From Pieris napi (lineage: Eukaryota > Arthropoda > Insecta > Lepidoptera > Pieridae): a DNA stretch of 64,000 nucleotides. The notes under the pieces are model-generated. The model made no database searches, was not told the DNA's origin, and saw nothing but the letters and a program-made list of their open reading frames with translations. Where the stretch lies: assembly GCF_905475465.1 (NCBI RefSeq), contig NC_062259.1, positions 2,118,501-2,182,500 on the forward strand, in the 5' to 3' direction. Position numbers and translations under genes: made by a program. Of this stretch, positions 33,101 to 43,706 are shown piece by piece (position 1 is the stretch's first letter; each line of letters begins with the position of its first letter).

Positions 33101-36100
33101 AGATTTTATCATATCACAAGTCTTTCTGAACATCAGTTTATGCTAAACACAAAACATATAAACACATATTGCAACATACAAATTATGATATACATAGAAC
33201 AAATAAATTACTACCCTCCTTTTAACAGAATTTTTTGTTAGTCAAATAAAAACTAGATGCAAAAAGGTAGGCTTTTCAAAAGCATGGTTTTCTAAAAGTT
33301 CCCAAACCAAGGGCTCAGTGACAAGAACTCGAAGTTTTTACCCATTATCCACCCCCCAGCTCTGTTCTATTTATGTCATAATTGGTATATTTCAAATAAC
33401 CATAACCAGAAAATGATGTGAAATCTGTGCAGTATGAATAATAGCAACAAAAATTTAAATAATAGTAGCGCTACAACTCTAAATGAGACCCATTTAGAGC
33501 CATTCCGACCCCTCCATCATTCTCCAACATCCATATTATAAGCAAGTAGCAGATCAGCCTTTGTCTGATTGGGTCGAACGTATTAGGATATGTATTAGCT
33601 ACATCCTTTTAGGTCTGGGTCTTACGTATCTCTCTCATGAGGCAAGTAGGTGGTCAGCCTTTTGATATTTTCATTATGTGTTATTGATTTCGGTAATATA
33701 TATAATGTTTTATATAAGAGACTAGATATAAGGGAAGGACCAAGGAATGAGAAGAGGGCGGCCTAAAACGTTGGATAGAAGATATAGAAGCGTAAGAAGG
33801 AAGGGAATGGAGAAAGAAAGTCATGGCCAGAGAAATTTAAAAAAGCTAAAGGAGGATTACCCATGAAGGGGTTCTGATTGGTACGTTCTTAACGTTAGGA
33901 CATCGAGTAACAAGGATATTCAACATTTGTAAAGTCTTTATAATTTTTATTATAAGAGACATTTTAATTGAACAAATGAAACCCGAATCAAAGACCCATG
34001 TAGAGTTGCAACGCTATTTATTTATGCCTGATGAAGGTCTGTACAGTCCCTCTTTAAATAGTGAAAATATGTGAATAACGCTAGCGCTTAGTTTTGCCTT
34101 TAAACACGCCGTTAAAAAGTCCGTTAACTTGTTAACCCAAATACGATAACGCACCGAAGTCGGGTTCACAAAATGTCTACCAAAAACTTAAAACTGTAGA
34201 CATACGGACTAAGTCTAATTTTAGTATTAAAGTACCCTCAAAATTTTTAATACTCACCAACAATTTCGCCATTTTCATTAATCTGCCTCTGCCTCTCCAT
34301 CTGGGCCTTCTTTTCCAATTCACCGTGGTACGCAACGTTACTTATAATCTTCGTATTCGCTTTAATTCTTAAAGTTTCGGGGTCATCCGCTACCTAAAAT
34401 ATACAAATAGTCAAATACCCTCAAAATTTTTTGTTCATCTGTATGGCCTATTATCCAAATTTAAGTCAGTCTCTGCTTAAGCACTGTCAAACTTTATATA
34501 GAAAAATAGTTAATCAGGTCCAGGAGACTTTCCTAAGCCGGCCTAGGTAGTAGTAGGTCGGCCTAGGCGCTGGATCGACAGAGGACCTGCTATAGCTGAA
34601 GGCCGCCAATTGTGAGGTGGCAAAGCCAAGGAGCGCTGGAAGATTCTCATTTCGGAGGTCAAGACTCTTTTTGGGTCGCAGAACCAGAGGAGTGAGTGAA
34701 CGGCCTAAGTCTTCGGTCTCCTCTCAGTGTAACTACCATTCACTACGGTGTTCACTGCAGTCAAGCAGCATTATTTATATATTTACACCTATTTCCCGAA
34801 GGGGTAGGCAAAGAACTTGGCTCTCCACTTGTTACAGTCCTGACACACCTCTCTAGCTTCATCTACTTTCATGACTTTCACCGTGCTTATGAGTACGTTT
34901 AACTTGTCCCCTTTAGTACCTCCTGGATTTGGTACGACAAGGCGTACCCAAATCCAGGGACCCAAAAGGGACTTCACCATTGTTTCCTGATATATCCTAC
35001 TTATTAACCACTCCTCATTCATCCATCTACAGAAACCATGTCTTCTCCTGTTTTAACCTTCACTGCTTACGTACCTCGCTATTAATTATCCTAATCATAT
35101 TATTATGTATCAGAATTATCCTGTAATACAATTATGAAATTATCAAGATGCTCCTGCGTCTCGGTTCGTTTTGGACGTTTGTATGGAAGTCTCCTATCAG
35201 CCTTGGACTCACCTGTGTAAATTTCCCCTTGCTTTTTTCGAAATCGGCATGATAATTGACATTACTCTGCAATCTCGTGTTTTCAGCTATCCGCCTGAGT
35301 TCTGGAGTTTCCGCCATGGTCGTATGTTTCGCTTTTGGAACATGTCTGCAAAAAAATAAATGACAAGTATTCCGCATACAAATAAATACAGTTTGACAGT
35401 AATAACTTAATGTTACAGCTATGTAGAAGTATAGTGCTGGCCTAGGTTTGAACCCCAGCTATGCACCAATGGACGTCTCTGTTATTAACATTCGTACGAA
35501 AGAAAACATCGCCATTACAACCAAAAAGACGAATGTTAATGTGCATTATGTTAAATTTACTTAGCAATACCAGTGGCGCTACAGCCTTTTAGGTCTGGGT
35601 CCTATGTATCTTTTTCATGAGGCAAGTAGGTGATCAGCCTTTGCCGGAATGGATGCCGGTATTACGATGATCACACTATGCCGGGGTTCTATGACTTCAG
35701 GGACGAGAGCCGCACGCTGAAGCCACTAGACCAAAACAGCTGAAGACAAATGATGACAGGTTCTTTTTAAATCCAGTAATAAATGTTTAAACTGTTATCA
35801 ATCATTCACGGATTAACTCGGGCGTATCATGAAAGTTGTTTCGCGCACTTTTACTTGTTTTTACTTTCGCAATGCCGATTAGAATGTAATTACCCGCTTA
35901 ATTAGCAAGACGTAGCGTGAACACTTGGTTTTAATAAGGCTGAGATTCAGCTACTTTATTTGAGTTTTTTTTCTTTTTACTAAGCCTCTTGGCAACTTAG
36001 AAGGTGGATAGACAAATTAAGGAAACAGTTGATACATGGCACAGAGTAGACAGGAATGGTTGTATTTGGGTCTTAAAAATTGGCACACAGATAGAAAAGA

Positions 36101-39100
36101 ATGAGATAGAAATATAAATGCGTTTAAGTGTAAAAGTATCTTTCTTCGGTACCAATCGGAACCCCTTCACGGTTAAAGGTCTCCTCCAGCTTTTTCCAAA
36201 TATCTTTATCCATGGCATTCTGTCTCCATTCCCTTCCTGCTAACGCTTCTTTACCTATCCATGTTTTTTTCTTTTGTCCTTTCCATATAGTTGAATTTAT
36301 CTCTGCATATTGCCACGTCTTTTCTAGGGCATAATGTAACATCTATAACTTGCTTTTCGTCCTATTGAACGTACTATACTTTTATGTCAGTAAAAACGGC
36401 TTAACAGTATTTCAGGCAAGCCTATTTGTTTGAGAAGGTACACCTTCTGAAGTCTCAGCTTACAGGCACGGGCAAATATAAGGTTAAGGGAAAGTGCTGT
36501 CGTTTCATTATTCGTCAACAGATGGCGTTGGACACAATGACGCTATGTGTAAAACGCGGCAAGTCTGTTCAGATTAAAAAGCTTTCGAAGGGGAAGGCGA
36601 GGAGGTACTCCGTGATTCACTCACACCAGTGAGCTTTCGTCCTGCCGAGGTGAGTCACGACAACCCAAACCGTGGTCCGTGTCTCGCAGTTTGCGCTACT
36701 CGTGGAAAAAAACAGCCCGAATTGAGCTGATAAGCCCTTCAGGGAAACAACGCGAACCCATTATTATTATTTTTAGTTAAAAATAATACTTACGACTCGC
36801 AATAAGGTAGCTTTCCATATCCTTTGTATGTTCTCATGTTGAGAGTCATCCCGCATTCTTGACATTTGAAGCACCCTTTGTGCCAAACCTGAAAACAAAA
36901 CATTTCTTAATATCAAAAGGTCGAAACGAAACCACTTTTCGTTGATAGTGTGACTATAGTTAATTTTCTTACAAATAGATGGTGCTATATGTCAACTTAA
37001 ACGCGCTCTTAAAATACGTTCCTTAATCTATATAAAGGCCGATTTACATTATCTTAGTGTTTAGGAGAGCGCTTTAGGATAGTACTTTAGTTGAAACATG
37101 TAAACGCTACTTGCTTTAGTAAACGCTACGCTAAAGAACTTGCCTTTCAAGTTGTACTAAAGCACTCTACTAAACACTAAGATAATGTAAATCGGCCTTA
37201 ACTGTTATGTAATCTGTGAGGGTTATACATATTGTGGTAGAATTATTTATATCGGTCCAGCCGTTTAAAAGGAATTCAGTGACATACACACGTACAGTAG
37301 AATTATGTATATATGTAAGCTATGCTATCTATGACTATTAAGTAAGATCAAACTTAAAAGATAGGATATGATTAATTGAAATCGGTTAAGTAGTTTAGAA
37401 GTCCATACCGGACAAACAACGTGACGCATAATTTATATATATTAAGATATGTCACCATTCCAGTTGCCTGCATTAACGGAACAATAAATAAAAAACATAT
37501 AATATATATATAATTAATAAGTTATATTATTGCAATATCCTTTAAATCTAGGTCAGCGAAGTTATTAAGAAGATACGTTAAAAGTGCAAACGAAATGTAA
37601 GCCGCTTTGTACGCGATTAACTCAACAAATTTTGAACGGATTTTGATAAGATTCACCATTCAATGGTGACTGAGGAAGGTTTAAGTGTAACCTATAATTA
37701 TTAATTATGTTTTTTATGTTATTTAACTGAAATATCTAAATCGAATGTTATAGAACAGGGGATAAACGGGCAGGAGGCTCATCTGATGATACCGCCAATG
37801 GACAATTCCAGAAGGCTCGCAATTGCCTTTTGAGGATTGGTATTGGACATTGGTTCGGAAATACCTACCGCCCATGGCCACTCTAAATGCCAAAGTGCTC
37901 GCGAATGCGTTACCCTCTTTCCTTCAAAGTTCAAGGACTCTTCTAGAAGGTAGGTTATTTCTACCTCAAGAAAGGATCCTTGGCTAGTCTAACAACTGGC
38001 ACTAACTGGCCCTAATATCGAAACGTATATATGGCCAAGGGGAATTACTTTGATAGCGCGTTTTAAGGAATAACGTCATCAGTGTGATTTGTAAGCAAAC
38101 TGTAGATGTCGCTACATTAGGTAATGTCCGTCCGTGGGAAGCCAGCATTTCACTTAATTAGCTTAATTAAATTAGACATTGTTAATGTGAGAAATGCTTA
38201 TAATTACTTCATTACTGGAATTAATGATTTTGACCGACTTTATTTATCATATTTGTTTGAGTATTCGAACCCTGGACAGACAAATGGACTCTCTGGCTTG
38301 TACGGTACAGGCATTGGACCCAAGTCGACAGATACAGAAGGCTGATCACCGACTTGCCTATTACGAAATAAAAACAAAAGGGGGCCTGAAAGGTTTTTTT
38401 ATTGCCCATAAAATTGTCGGAAAGTCATAATCCTTTTGATTTATATTCCAACTTATAACCGTCAAAATTTCATCGAAATCGGTTCAGTAGCTTTTAATGT
38501 CCACGTAATGCTGGGTGCAAAAGTCAAAAAATAATATTCCCTATTTGGGGTCAAATTACATAAATTATGCGTATCTATATATACTCTAAATTTAGCCTTT
38601 CCACCACAGGTTCCGTGGTGTAGTGGTTATCACATCTGCTTTACACGCAGAAGGCCGCCAGTTCGATCCTGGCCGGAATCATATTTTTTTTTATTTTTTT
38701 CATTACTAAAACGTGACAATATAGTAAACTTCTTATCATTGTAATGAAATATATAAGCAATATTTAATTTCAATTTTTTTTAGAATGAAATTTTTTTTTT
38801 AATTCTAATTTATTTATTAAATGTCTGACCTTATGGATATATCTTTAGTATAATTTTTTTGTTATATTATATAATTCATGCTGTAGGATTACGAAATAAA
38901 TTAACATATTCAATTACGCGAGTACCAAAAATAAACTTCAACAGATCGCCGTTATTGCATTATGCTTACTTATAAATAGTAACTTTCTGATACGCGTTTA
39001 CTACCTAGCCACTGAAACGATTTAAATCAAAAAAATTATTGGTATCGCAAAAATAGTTTGATAGAATGAAATTTCTTTCTTCATCGATTTGTAAACAACA

Positions 39101-42100
39101 ATTTAATTTATATTCTTTTGCTGAATACAAATGCTGAAAAGCACTTGAAAAATAATAAATATATATTTTAACCCTACCTGGAAACAAGGTAGGGATACAA
39201 TTCCATTAGTTGCCTAAAATTAGTTTTATTTGCACATTATACTTACTATATATTACTATATTAGATTTAGATTTATAATTTGGGTGAAATATATAAATTT
39301 AGAAAAGAAAAGGAACAATAAATGAATAGCTAAAGATATATTTATATTTATAAAAGTAGTGAATTAAGTGCAATTGTATAATAGTTACATAATATTTTTA
39401 GGTTAAGATTCAACTATACATAAACTGTTAATACATAAATACTAAGATTCATTTTCCTTTCAAAAACAGATTTATGCCAGTTCTTCATATCATTCTTAAT
39501 AATTCCAAACAAATAGAATACTTATTAGAGCACTTTGGTTATATAAAAAAAATACTTGTCGAAACAGTAGAACTTTGATGTTTTTTTAAGGTTTAAAACA
39601 ATATTGAAGTGACCTTGTTGAAATGGCAATTGTTCATATCCTCATTAAAGGCAAAATAGGTACAGAATACAAGTCTTCATGGAATTACTCATAGCTTTGA
39701 GGAAATTACTCTAATTAATAATACACTATCTAGGCGAGTTAGTGCTCAGAGACCTGACCATGCCATAAGCATAGACAGGTCCATGCCAGGATGTCAGGCT
39801 AGTTATTTCCAAATTCTGGACATTTAAAAGAACACATTTCAGCCTGCTGAGAAATAACCCTAGATATAACTATGGCATACACCAAGACACAGGCTTGTAC
39901 GGACCAAAAATGAGATGAAACTGGCTGATTTAGAAGGTATAAGCTTGCCAGAAAAGGATCAATGATCACTGTGGGCACATGCTCACATATGCTCAGATTT
40001 CCTTAGGGTTAAAATACTTAATTGTTCGGCCTAAGATTTAGAACTGTCTACTCTGAGTTAATGGCTTTACGACAATGGACATTTCTTTTAATGTGTACAA
40101 TGCTATTTGTTATAGTCAAAAGTAAATTAAATCATGTGTCATGCTGAAATCTGAATACAAATATCCTATATTATACTGATGTCATATCTTGGTGATGTCA
40201 TACTATATATAGATATCCTCAGTGCAAATGCATATATCTTGTTAGCAAGTTCCTTGAAATTGAATCAGGATAAAAGCTAGCTGTGCCAGACCAATTAGGG
40301 ATGCCCCATAACTGCTCTCTCTGTTACCGCAGAGTAATAGATTAACACTGATTTGATTCATACTTTTGTAATTTCTTTGTTAAATGACCTTGAAGTTGAT
40401 GAGAAATAACTGACAATTGTGATTAACATGTGCAATTACATGATTCAATCTGTGAGTCTTACAAGGATGTACTTCAGTAAAATTAATATGTGATAGAGGT
40501 TATCTTATAAATTTAACCAGCTTCAAAAAAAGGAGAGGGCTATGAATTTGATGTGTATTTTTACTAAATACAGCATGTTTTTACATATAGTTTTCATCAC
40601 AATTTCTTATTGCATTCTTTGTTCTTGAAATCTTAAACAATCACTTATTGGTACAGAATAAGTGCATAATTGCAACATCAGACTATACAATTCGGAGCCT
40701 TCACATACTTAGGTTCTGTGGAGCATCCCAAGGACCTGCAGAGAAATGTGGTTTCAATATTTTGATGACTGTTCCTGTTCCAAAGGTATTTGACAATACA
40801 GTGCGAACATCCTAAGGGACTTTGGTTTGACGGACAAAACTTGGTAGAGCATGTTTTGTTATAAAGTTAGTTGAAACACATGCCTCAAATAGATACCAAG
40901 TTTTTGTGGGGAACTTGTGATGAGTCAGATGTATTAAGATAATAAAGATATAGTGGTATACAATATACCTATTAAATAGCATAAAAATAAATAGTATAAT
41001 AACAGGTAAGGCTATTATGAATAAAATGTGGTTAAAATAATCAAGTATTGTTTTCTCTCTAGGGGGTGCACAAGTATTACATAAGCACTACAGGGAGGGT
41101 AGGGAGGGGTCTTTGATTTTCTTAATTGGTGTTTGTAGGCGTAATTATTTACTTGATTTATGTGTGATAAATCAGTTTATTTATTTAAGGATTTCTTTTT
41201 GTACCTTTATATTTAGATGTAAGCATTAAGGATCACAGAAGAACAGGCTAAAACCTTAAAAATAAATTAACGAGTTGACCATGACATATAGACCGCGGGC
41301 GGTAACGCAAGTTCGGCTCTGTAGTCTGTACATCGAGAGCAAACAACAGCCTAACGTTAACCAACATAAAAAGTAAGATAATAAACTAATTTTATATGCA
41401 TTTGTTGCGTTTCTAAACATGACTGCTATGGTTACGTTTTTTCAAACCACAGCAGTTTTCTAATGTAACTTATTATGATTTTATTATATTATTCTGTAAA
41501 AAAGCAAAAATATGAACTCAGATTTTCAAAGGCAAAATGCAGTATGTGCTAACAATTATCTATTAAAAAAAAAATTAGTGGCGCCTATAAAGGTCAATCT
41601 AATAAGCAAGTTAGTGATCAACCTCCTGTGCTTGACACATCGTCGACTTTACTTAGCTTTGAGTCTAAGACAAGCCGGTCCTCTCAATGTTTTCCTTTAC
41701 CATCTGAGCTAATTCGCATAGAGACAGAAACATCATTGGTGCACTGCCGGGGTTTAAACCTACAATTTCAGGGAAGAGTTGCACACTGAAGCCACATGGC
41801 TAACACTGCTCTCTTTTTACCATCTTATAGTGAGCCAAAAGCAGCCTTAAGCAATAATTTAATATTTTAAATAAATCTTTAATAGATAATAAGCATTTAT
41901 AACTTATGTAAAATAATGACATTTTACAATACTATTAATAAATGAGTAGCTACCCTATTGGGACAATTAACTTGCTGAATTGTTATATGAATTAAAGTGA
42001 TAAATTAATTATGACATCATTAACCTAGTTTCATGTCCTTGTTGTGTTCTATAATAACTACATTATTATTGCAACAAAGTTCACTTGTTACTTTTTCATA

Positions 42101-43396
42101 CAGCCTCCAGAATGTTTGAAATTATTTTTGTGTATAGAAATACATTTAAAAGATAAAGATGAAGTCACAAGTCACATTGCTAATTTGCTATGGAGAGTTT
42201 AACTCTCCTTCTTGATTCGTTTGTAATGTTTTTAATTTAGATATATAGTTTTCTTATGTTATTTTATAATAATAGACTATAGTAAACTGCCATATAATGC
42301 GGTAGTAAAGCCGTTTTATTCAATAATTAAAAAACGAGGAACACAAATTTCAGTAATAAATACTTTCTTTGCAAATATGTGATTTATATACCAAGTAAAG
42401 CCTAAAATAAAATTTTATGTTAATTTTATAACTGTAAGGTTGCACAGTGCACTTTGATGAAAATCACATGAACAAAGCTGTTGTGATGCTGGTTAGCTTT
42501 ATATTTGATATCTCCTAAACCATTATTGTAAGCATTGTATTGGTAAACTATGTATGAAAACCTAAATCTACCACTAAAAATGTGAACTTAAAATAAATCT
42601 ACAGTCACCAAAATGACTATAACTTAGAAGTTCATTCTCAATACAACAAACAATATAACTGTATTATCTTCAATAATCCTAACTGCTCTTTATTTTAGAA
42701 TTTTTCACAATCTGTAATAATTATATATTTATGAAAATCTATTAATTGTTAAATTAAATGTTTTGTGTACAAATTTGTTTTCAAGTTTAAATGTACGTTA
42801 ATACATGAAACAAAACTTGACGTATTTTAGTTCGCAAAGATTTTTAATTATCGAGATTCACGACAAAGGTAACATTTCAGGGTTATTATTAAACTTATCT
42901 CCCTTATCTATTTTTAATATGTAAATAATCTGATAACAGATAATACCTATGATATCGTCATGAAAATTAGGTAATTTATCTATGGCAAAAACCGAAGTAT
43001 GTAGAAAAAGTTCAACTTTAATTTGAAGTCTACTGTAGTTATTTTTGAAAATGGAAATAATAAATCTATGTGAGAGAGGACAATAGTATCGATATTTTTC
43101 AACACAAGGTCATATTATTGCTTAATAAAGAATACAGGGCGGAGACATACCTAGTTATGGTAATAAATTGAACTCACGAAGTATTAATATAATTTTATGA
43201 GTCATTCGTCCGGTTTAATTCGGATTGGCTTTGTACTTAATTTAACGTACCTACAATTTCGTGTTAAAGTGTTAGTAATTCTGTTAATTATGCGGAAAAA
43301 GTAAAATTAACTTTCTATCAATGTTACCTTGTCCAAGCATTTGAGTTCCTCTGTGGGATAAACAGTTTTTACGCACCGCGCACATGTTTTATTCAT
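30171..43396 (-). CDS. Lasp: Lasp (LIM and SH3 domain protein), complete, 8 coding exons
   Basis: Actin-binding cytoskeletal adaptor with one LIM domain, two nebulin repeats and a C-terminal SH3 domain. Coding exons from 5': 43328-43396 (ATG), 36794-36888, 35213-35345, 34258-34393, 32714-32992, 31509-31636, 31054-31101, 30171-30311 (TAA). Phases agree throughout; 342 residues. LIM zinc ligands are C5, C8, H26, C29, C32, C35, C53 and H56 ([17 protein letters not shown]). Nebulin-type repeats follow, with [20 protein letters not shown] and [21 protein letters not shown] Gln/Asn/His/Pro-rich linker spans about residues 145-280. The SH3 domain occupies about 281-340 ([37 protein letters not shown]). 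The exon 6 donor is GTTGGT, a weak site, but phase demands it. It converges on gem and shares the strand of CCDC13, which ends 310 bp upstream. Family assignment is secure. Confidence 0.95.
30790..30940 (+). mobile_element. KGRQR-tail LINE 3' fragment
   Basis: CGGGTCCTTCAAGAAAAGAA, GCCGGCAACGCATTTGCGAG, GGCGGCGGTATG and TTTTCCCCCTGTTATAT match the copy at 1-330. Located in the last Lasp intron (30312-31053). The GC-richer stretch before it (30560-30760) was not identified. Confidence 0.7.
31935..32130. repeat. Degenerate tandem repeat (CTGTCATCTATCACC)
   Basis: About eight irregular units built on CTGTCATCTATCACCTATCA in Lasp intron 5 (31637-32713). The units vary in length and order, typical of an old minisatellite. 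Confidence 0.75.
33470..34030. repeat. SINE fragments and a LINE ORF2 end in Lasp intron 4
   Basis: SINE body pieces at about 33540-33670 (GTAGCAGATCAGCCTTTGTC, TACATCCTTTTAGGTCTGGG). A plus-strand LINE C-terminus at about 33730-33950 reads an [15 protein letters not shown] and GVLIG-like sequence with frame breaks (GGGCGGCCTAAAACGTTGGA, GAAGGGAATGGAGAAAGAAA). Confidence 0.5.
34520..35060. repeat. LINE C-terminal piece and a Zenon-like tail in Lasp intron 3
   Basis: At about 34565-34690 the plus strand resembles a LINE ORF end (GCTGGAAGATTCTCATTTCG). From about 34770 to 35050 is a repeat containing CCCGAAGGGGTAGGCAAAGA, CCAAATCCAGGGACC and TTCATCCATCTACAGAAACC. Related sequence occurs at about 56265-56530 and 59185-59350 in dymeclin introns. 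Confidence 0.5.
35440..35760 (-). mobile_element. tRNA-type SINE fragments
   Basis: A head-like piece (GTTTGAACCCCAGCTATGCACC, about 35450-35475) is followed by an inverted body (GTGGCGCTACAGCCTTTTAG, AAGTAGGTGATCAGCCTTTG) and the head GAGAGCCGCACGCTGAAGCC (35705-35724). Two copies lie in opposite orientation within Lasp intron 2. Confidence 0.55.
35960..36345 (-). mobile_element. LINE ORF2 C-terminal fragment
   Basis: The minus strand reads [20 protein letters not shown] followed by [19 protein letters not shown]; same family as 6605-6760 and 33730-33950. Intronic in Lasp. Confidence 0.65.
36400..36760. other. Unidentified GC-richer segment in Lasp intron 2
   Basis: Contains a 68-codon plus frame (36426-36632, start [11 protein letters not shown], basic C-terminus) and the stretch CCGTGATTCACTCACACCAG, CCTGCCGAGGTGAGTCACGA. 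It does not match a protein family I know; an old TE is the likeliest explanation. Confidence 0.3.
37035..37199. mobile_element. 165-bp foldback MITE
   Basis: The first 30 bases, starting AAGGCCGATTTACATTATCT, are the exact reverse complement of the last 30, and pairing continues with mismatches to about 50 bp per arm. No ORF. Flanks are TATA on the left and AACTG on the right; target duplication unclear. Confidence 0.8.
37755..37945 (-). mobile_element. KGRQR-tail LINE 3' fragments, minus orientation
   Basis: ACGGGCAGGAGGCTCATCTG, GATACCGCCAATGGACAATT and a second partial unit CCGCCCATGGCCACTC ... GCTCGCGAATGCGTTACC. Flanked by another dispersed repeat at 38024-38068. Confidence 0.65.
38609..38681 (+). 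tRNA. tRNA-Val (anticodon UAC)
   Basis: A 73-nt cloverleaf. The acceptor stem GGTTCCG pairs with CGGAATC (one G-U), discriminator A. The D arm contains GTAGTGGTTATCAC, with an A-box like TGGTGTAGTGG. The anticodon stem TCTGC/GCAGA holds loop TTTACAC with anticodon TAC. The T arm GCCAG-TTCGATC-CTGGC supplies the B box. A run of T follows at 38684-38692 (pol III terminator). All stems are intact, so it looks functional. It lies in Lasp intron 1 on the opposite strand. Confidence 0.93.
41578..41812 (-). mobile_element. tRNA-derived SINE, near full length, minus orientation
   Basis: On the minus strand it begins with a tRNA-like head (GGCTTCAGTGTGCAACTCTT, B-box-like GTAGGTTTAAACC) and continues with GTGCACCAATGATG, GAGGACCGGCTTGTCTTAGA, CGATGTGTCAAGCACAGGAG, ending GGCGCCACT. 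The same family appears partly or wholly at 58478-58710, 61033-61250, 25034-25245 and 62560-62738. Confidence 0.75.
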
Positions 43397-43706
43397 CTTG
43401 AAATAAGTTCAAAACAATAAGCAACAAACTCACAAGAAAGTTTCACTAACTTTTGAATCACCGAACTTAATTTTTAACAAAACACTCATGAGCACAATGT
43501 CTGTAGCATCCTCAAACGCGCATGCCAAAAAATGACAAATGGCTGCCGCAAATATTGCCCACCTCAAAATATTTGGATTTTTTTCCTTTCACCATTTTTT
43601 TTTTACAAGTTACGTAGATTAAAAATAGTATAAAATTTAACCAAATCAACATTATTACAAACCTTTTTATTTTTTCTTGTAATTAATCTAAAATACACAT
43701 AAAAAA

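Larger units (their letters stand above)
36889..43327. other. Lasp intron 1 (6.4 kb)
   Basis: Holds a foldback MITE (37035-37199), inverted LINE tails (37755-37945), a dispersed repeat (38024-38068), SINE pieces (about 38330-38400), the tRNA-Val gene (38609-38681), one MITE arm (about 41068-41105) and a SINE (41578-41812). The remaining AT-rich DNA (38700-41060, 41820-43320) shows no recognisable gene or element. Confidence 0.6.

Noticed and set aside
34617..35022. Several overlapping ORFs of 65-79 codons
   Set aside because: They sit in a dispersed repeat also found at 56265-56530 and 59185-59350; no coding motif.
36426..36632. 68-codon ORF with a basic C-terminus in Lasp intron 2
   Set aside because: No family recognised, no splice context; kept only as an unidentified segment.
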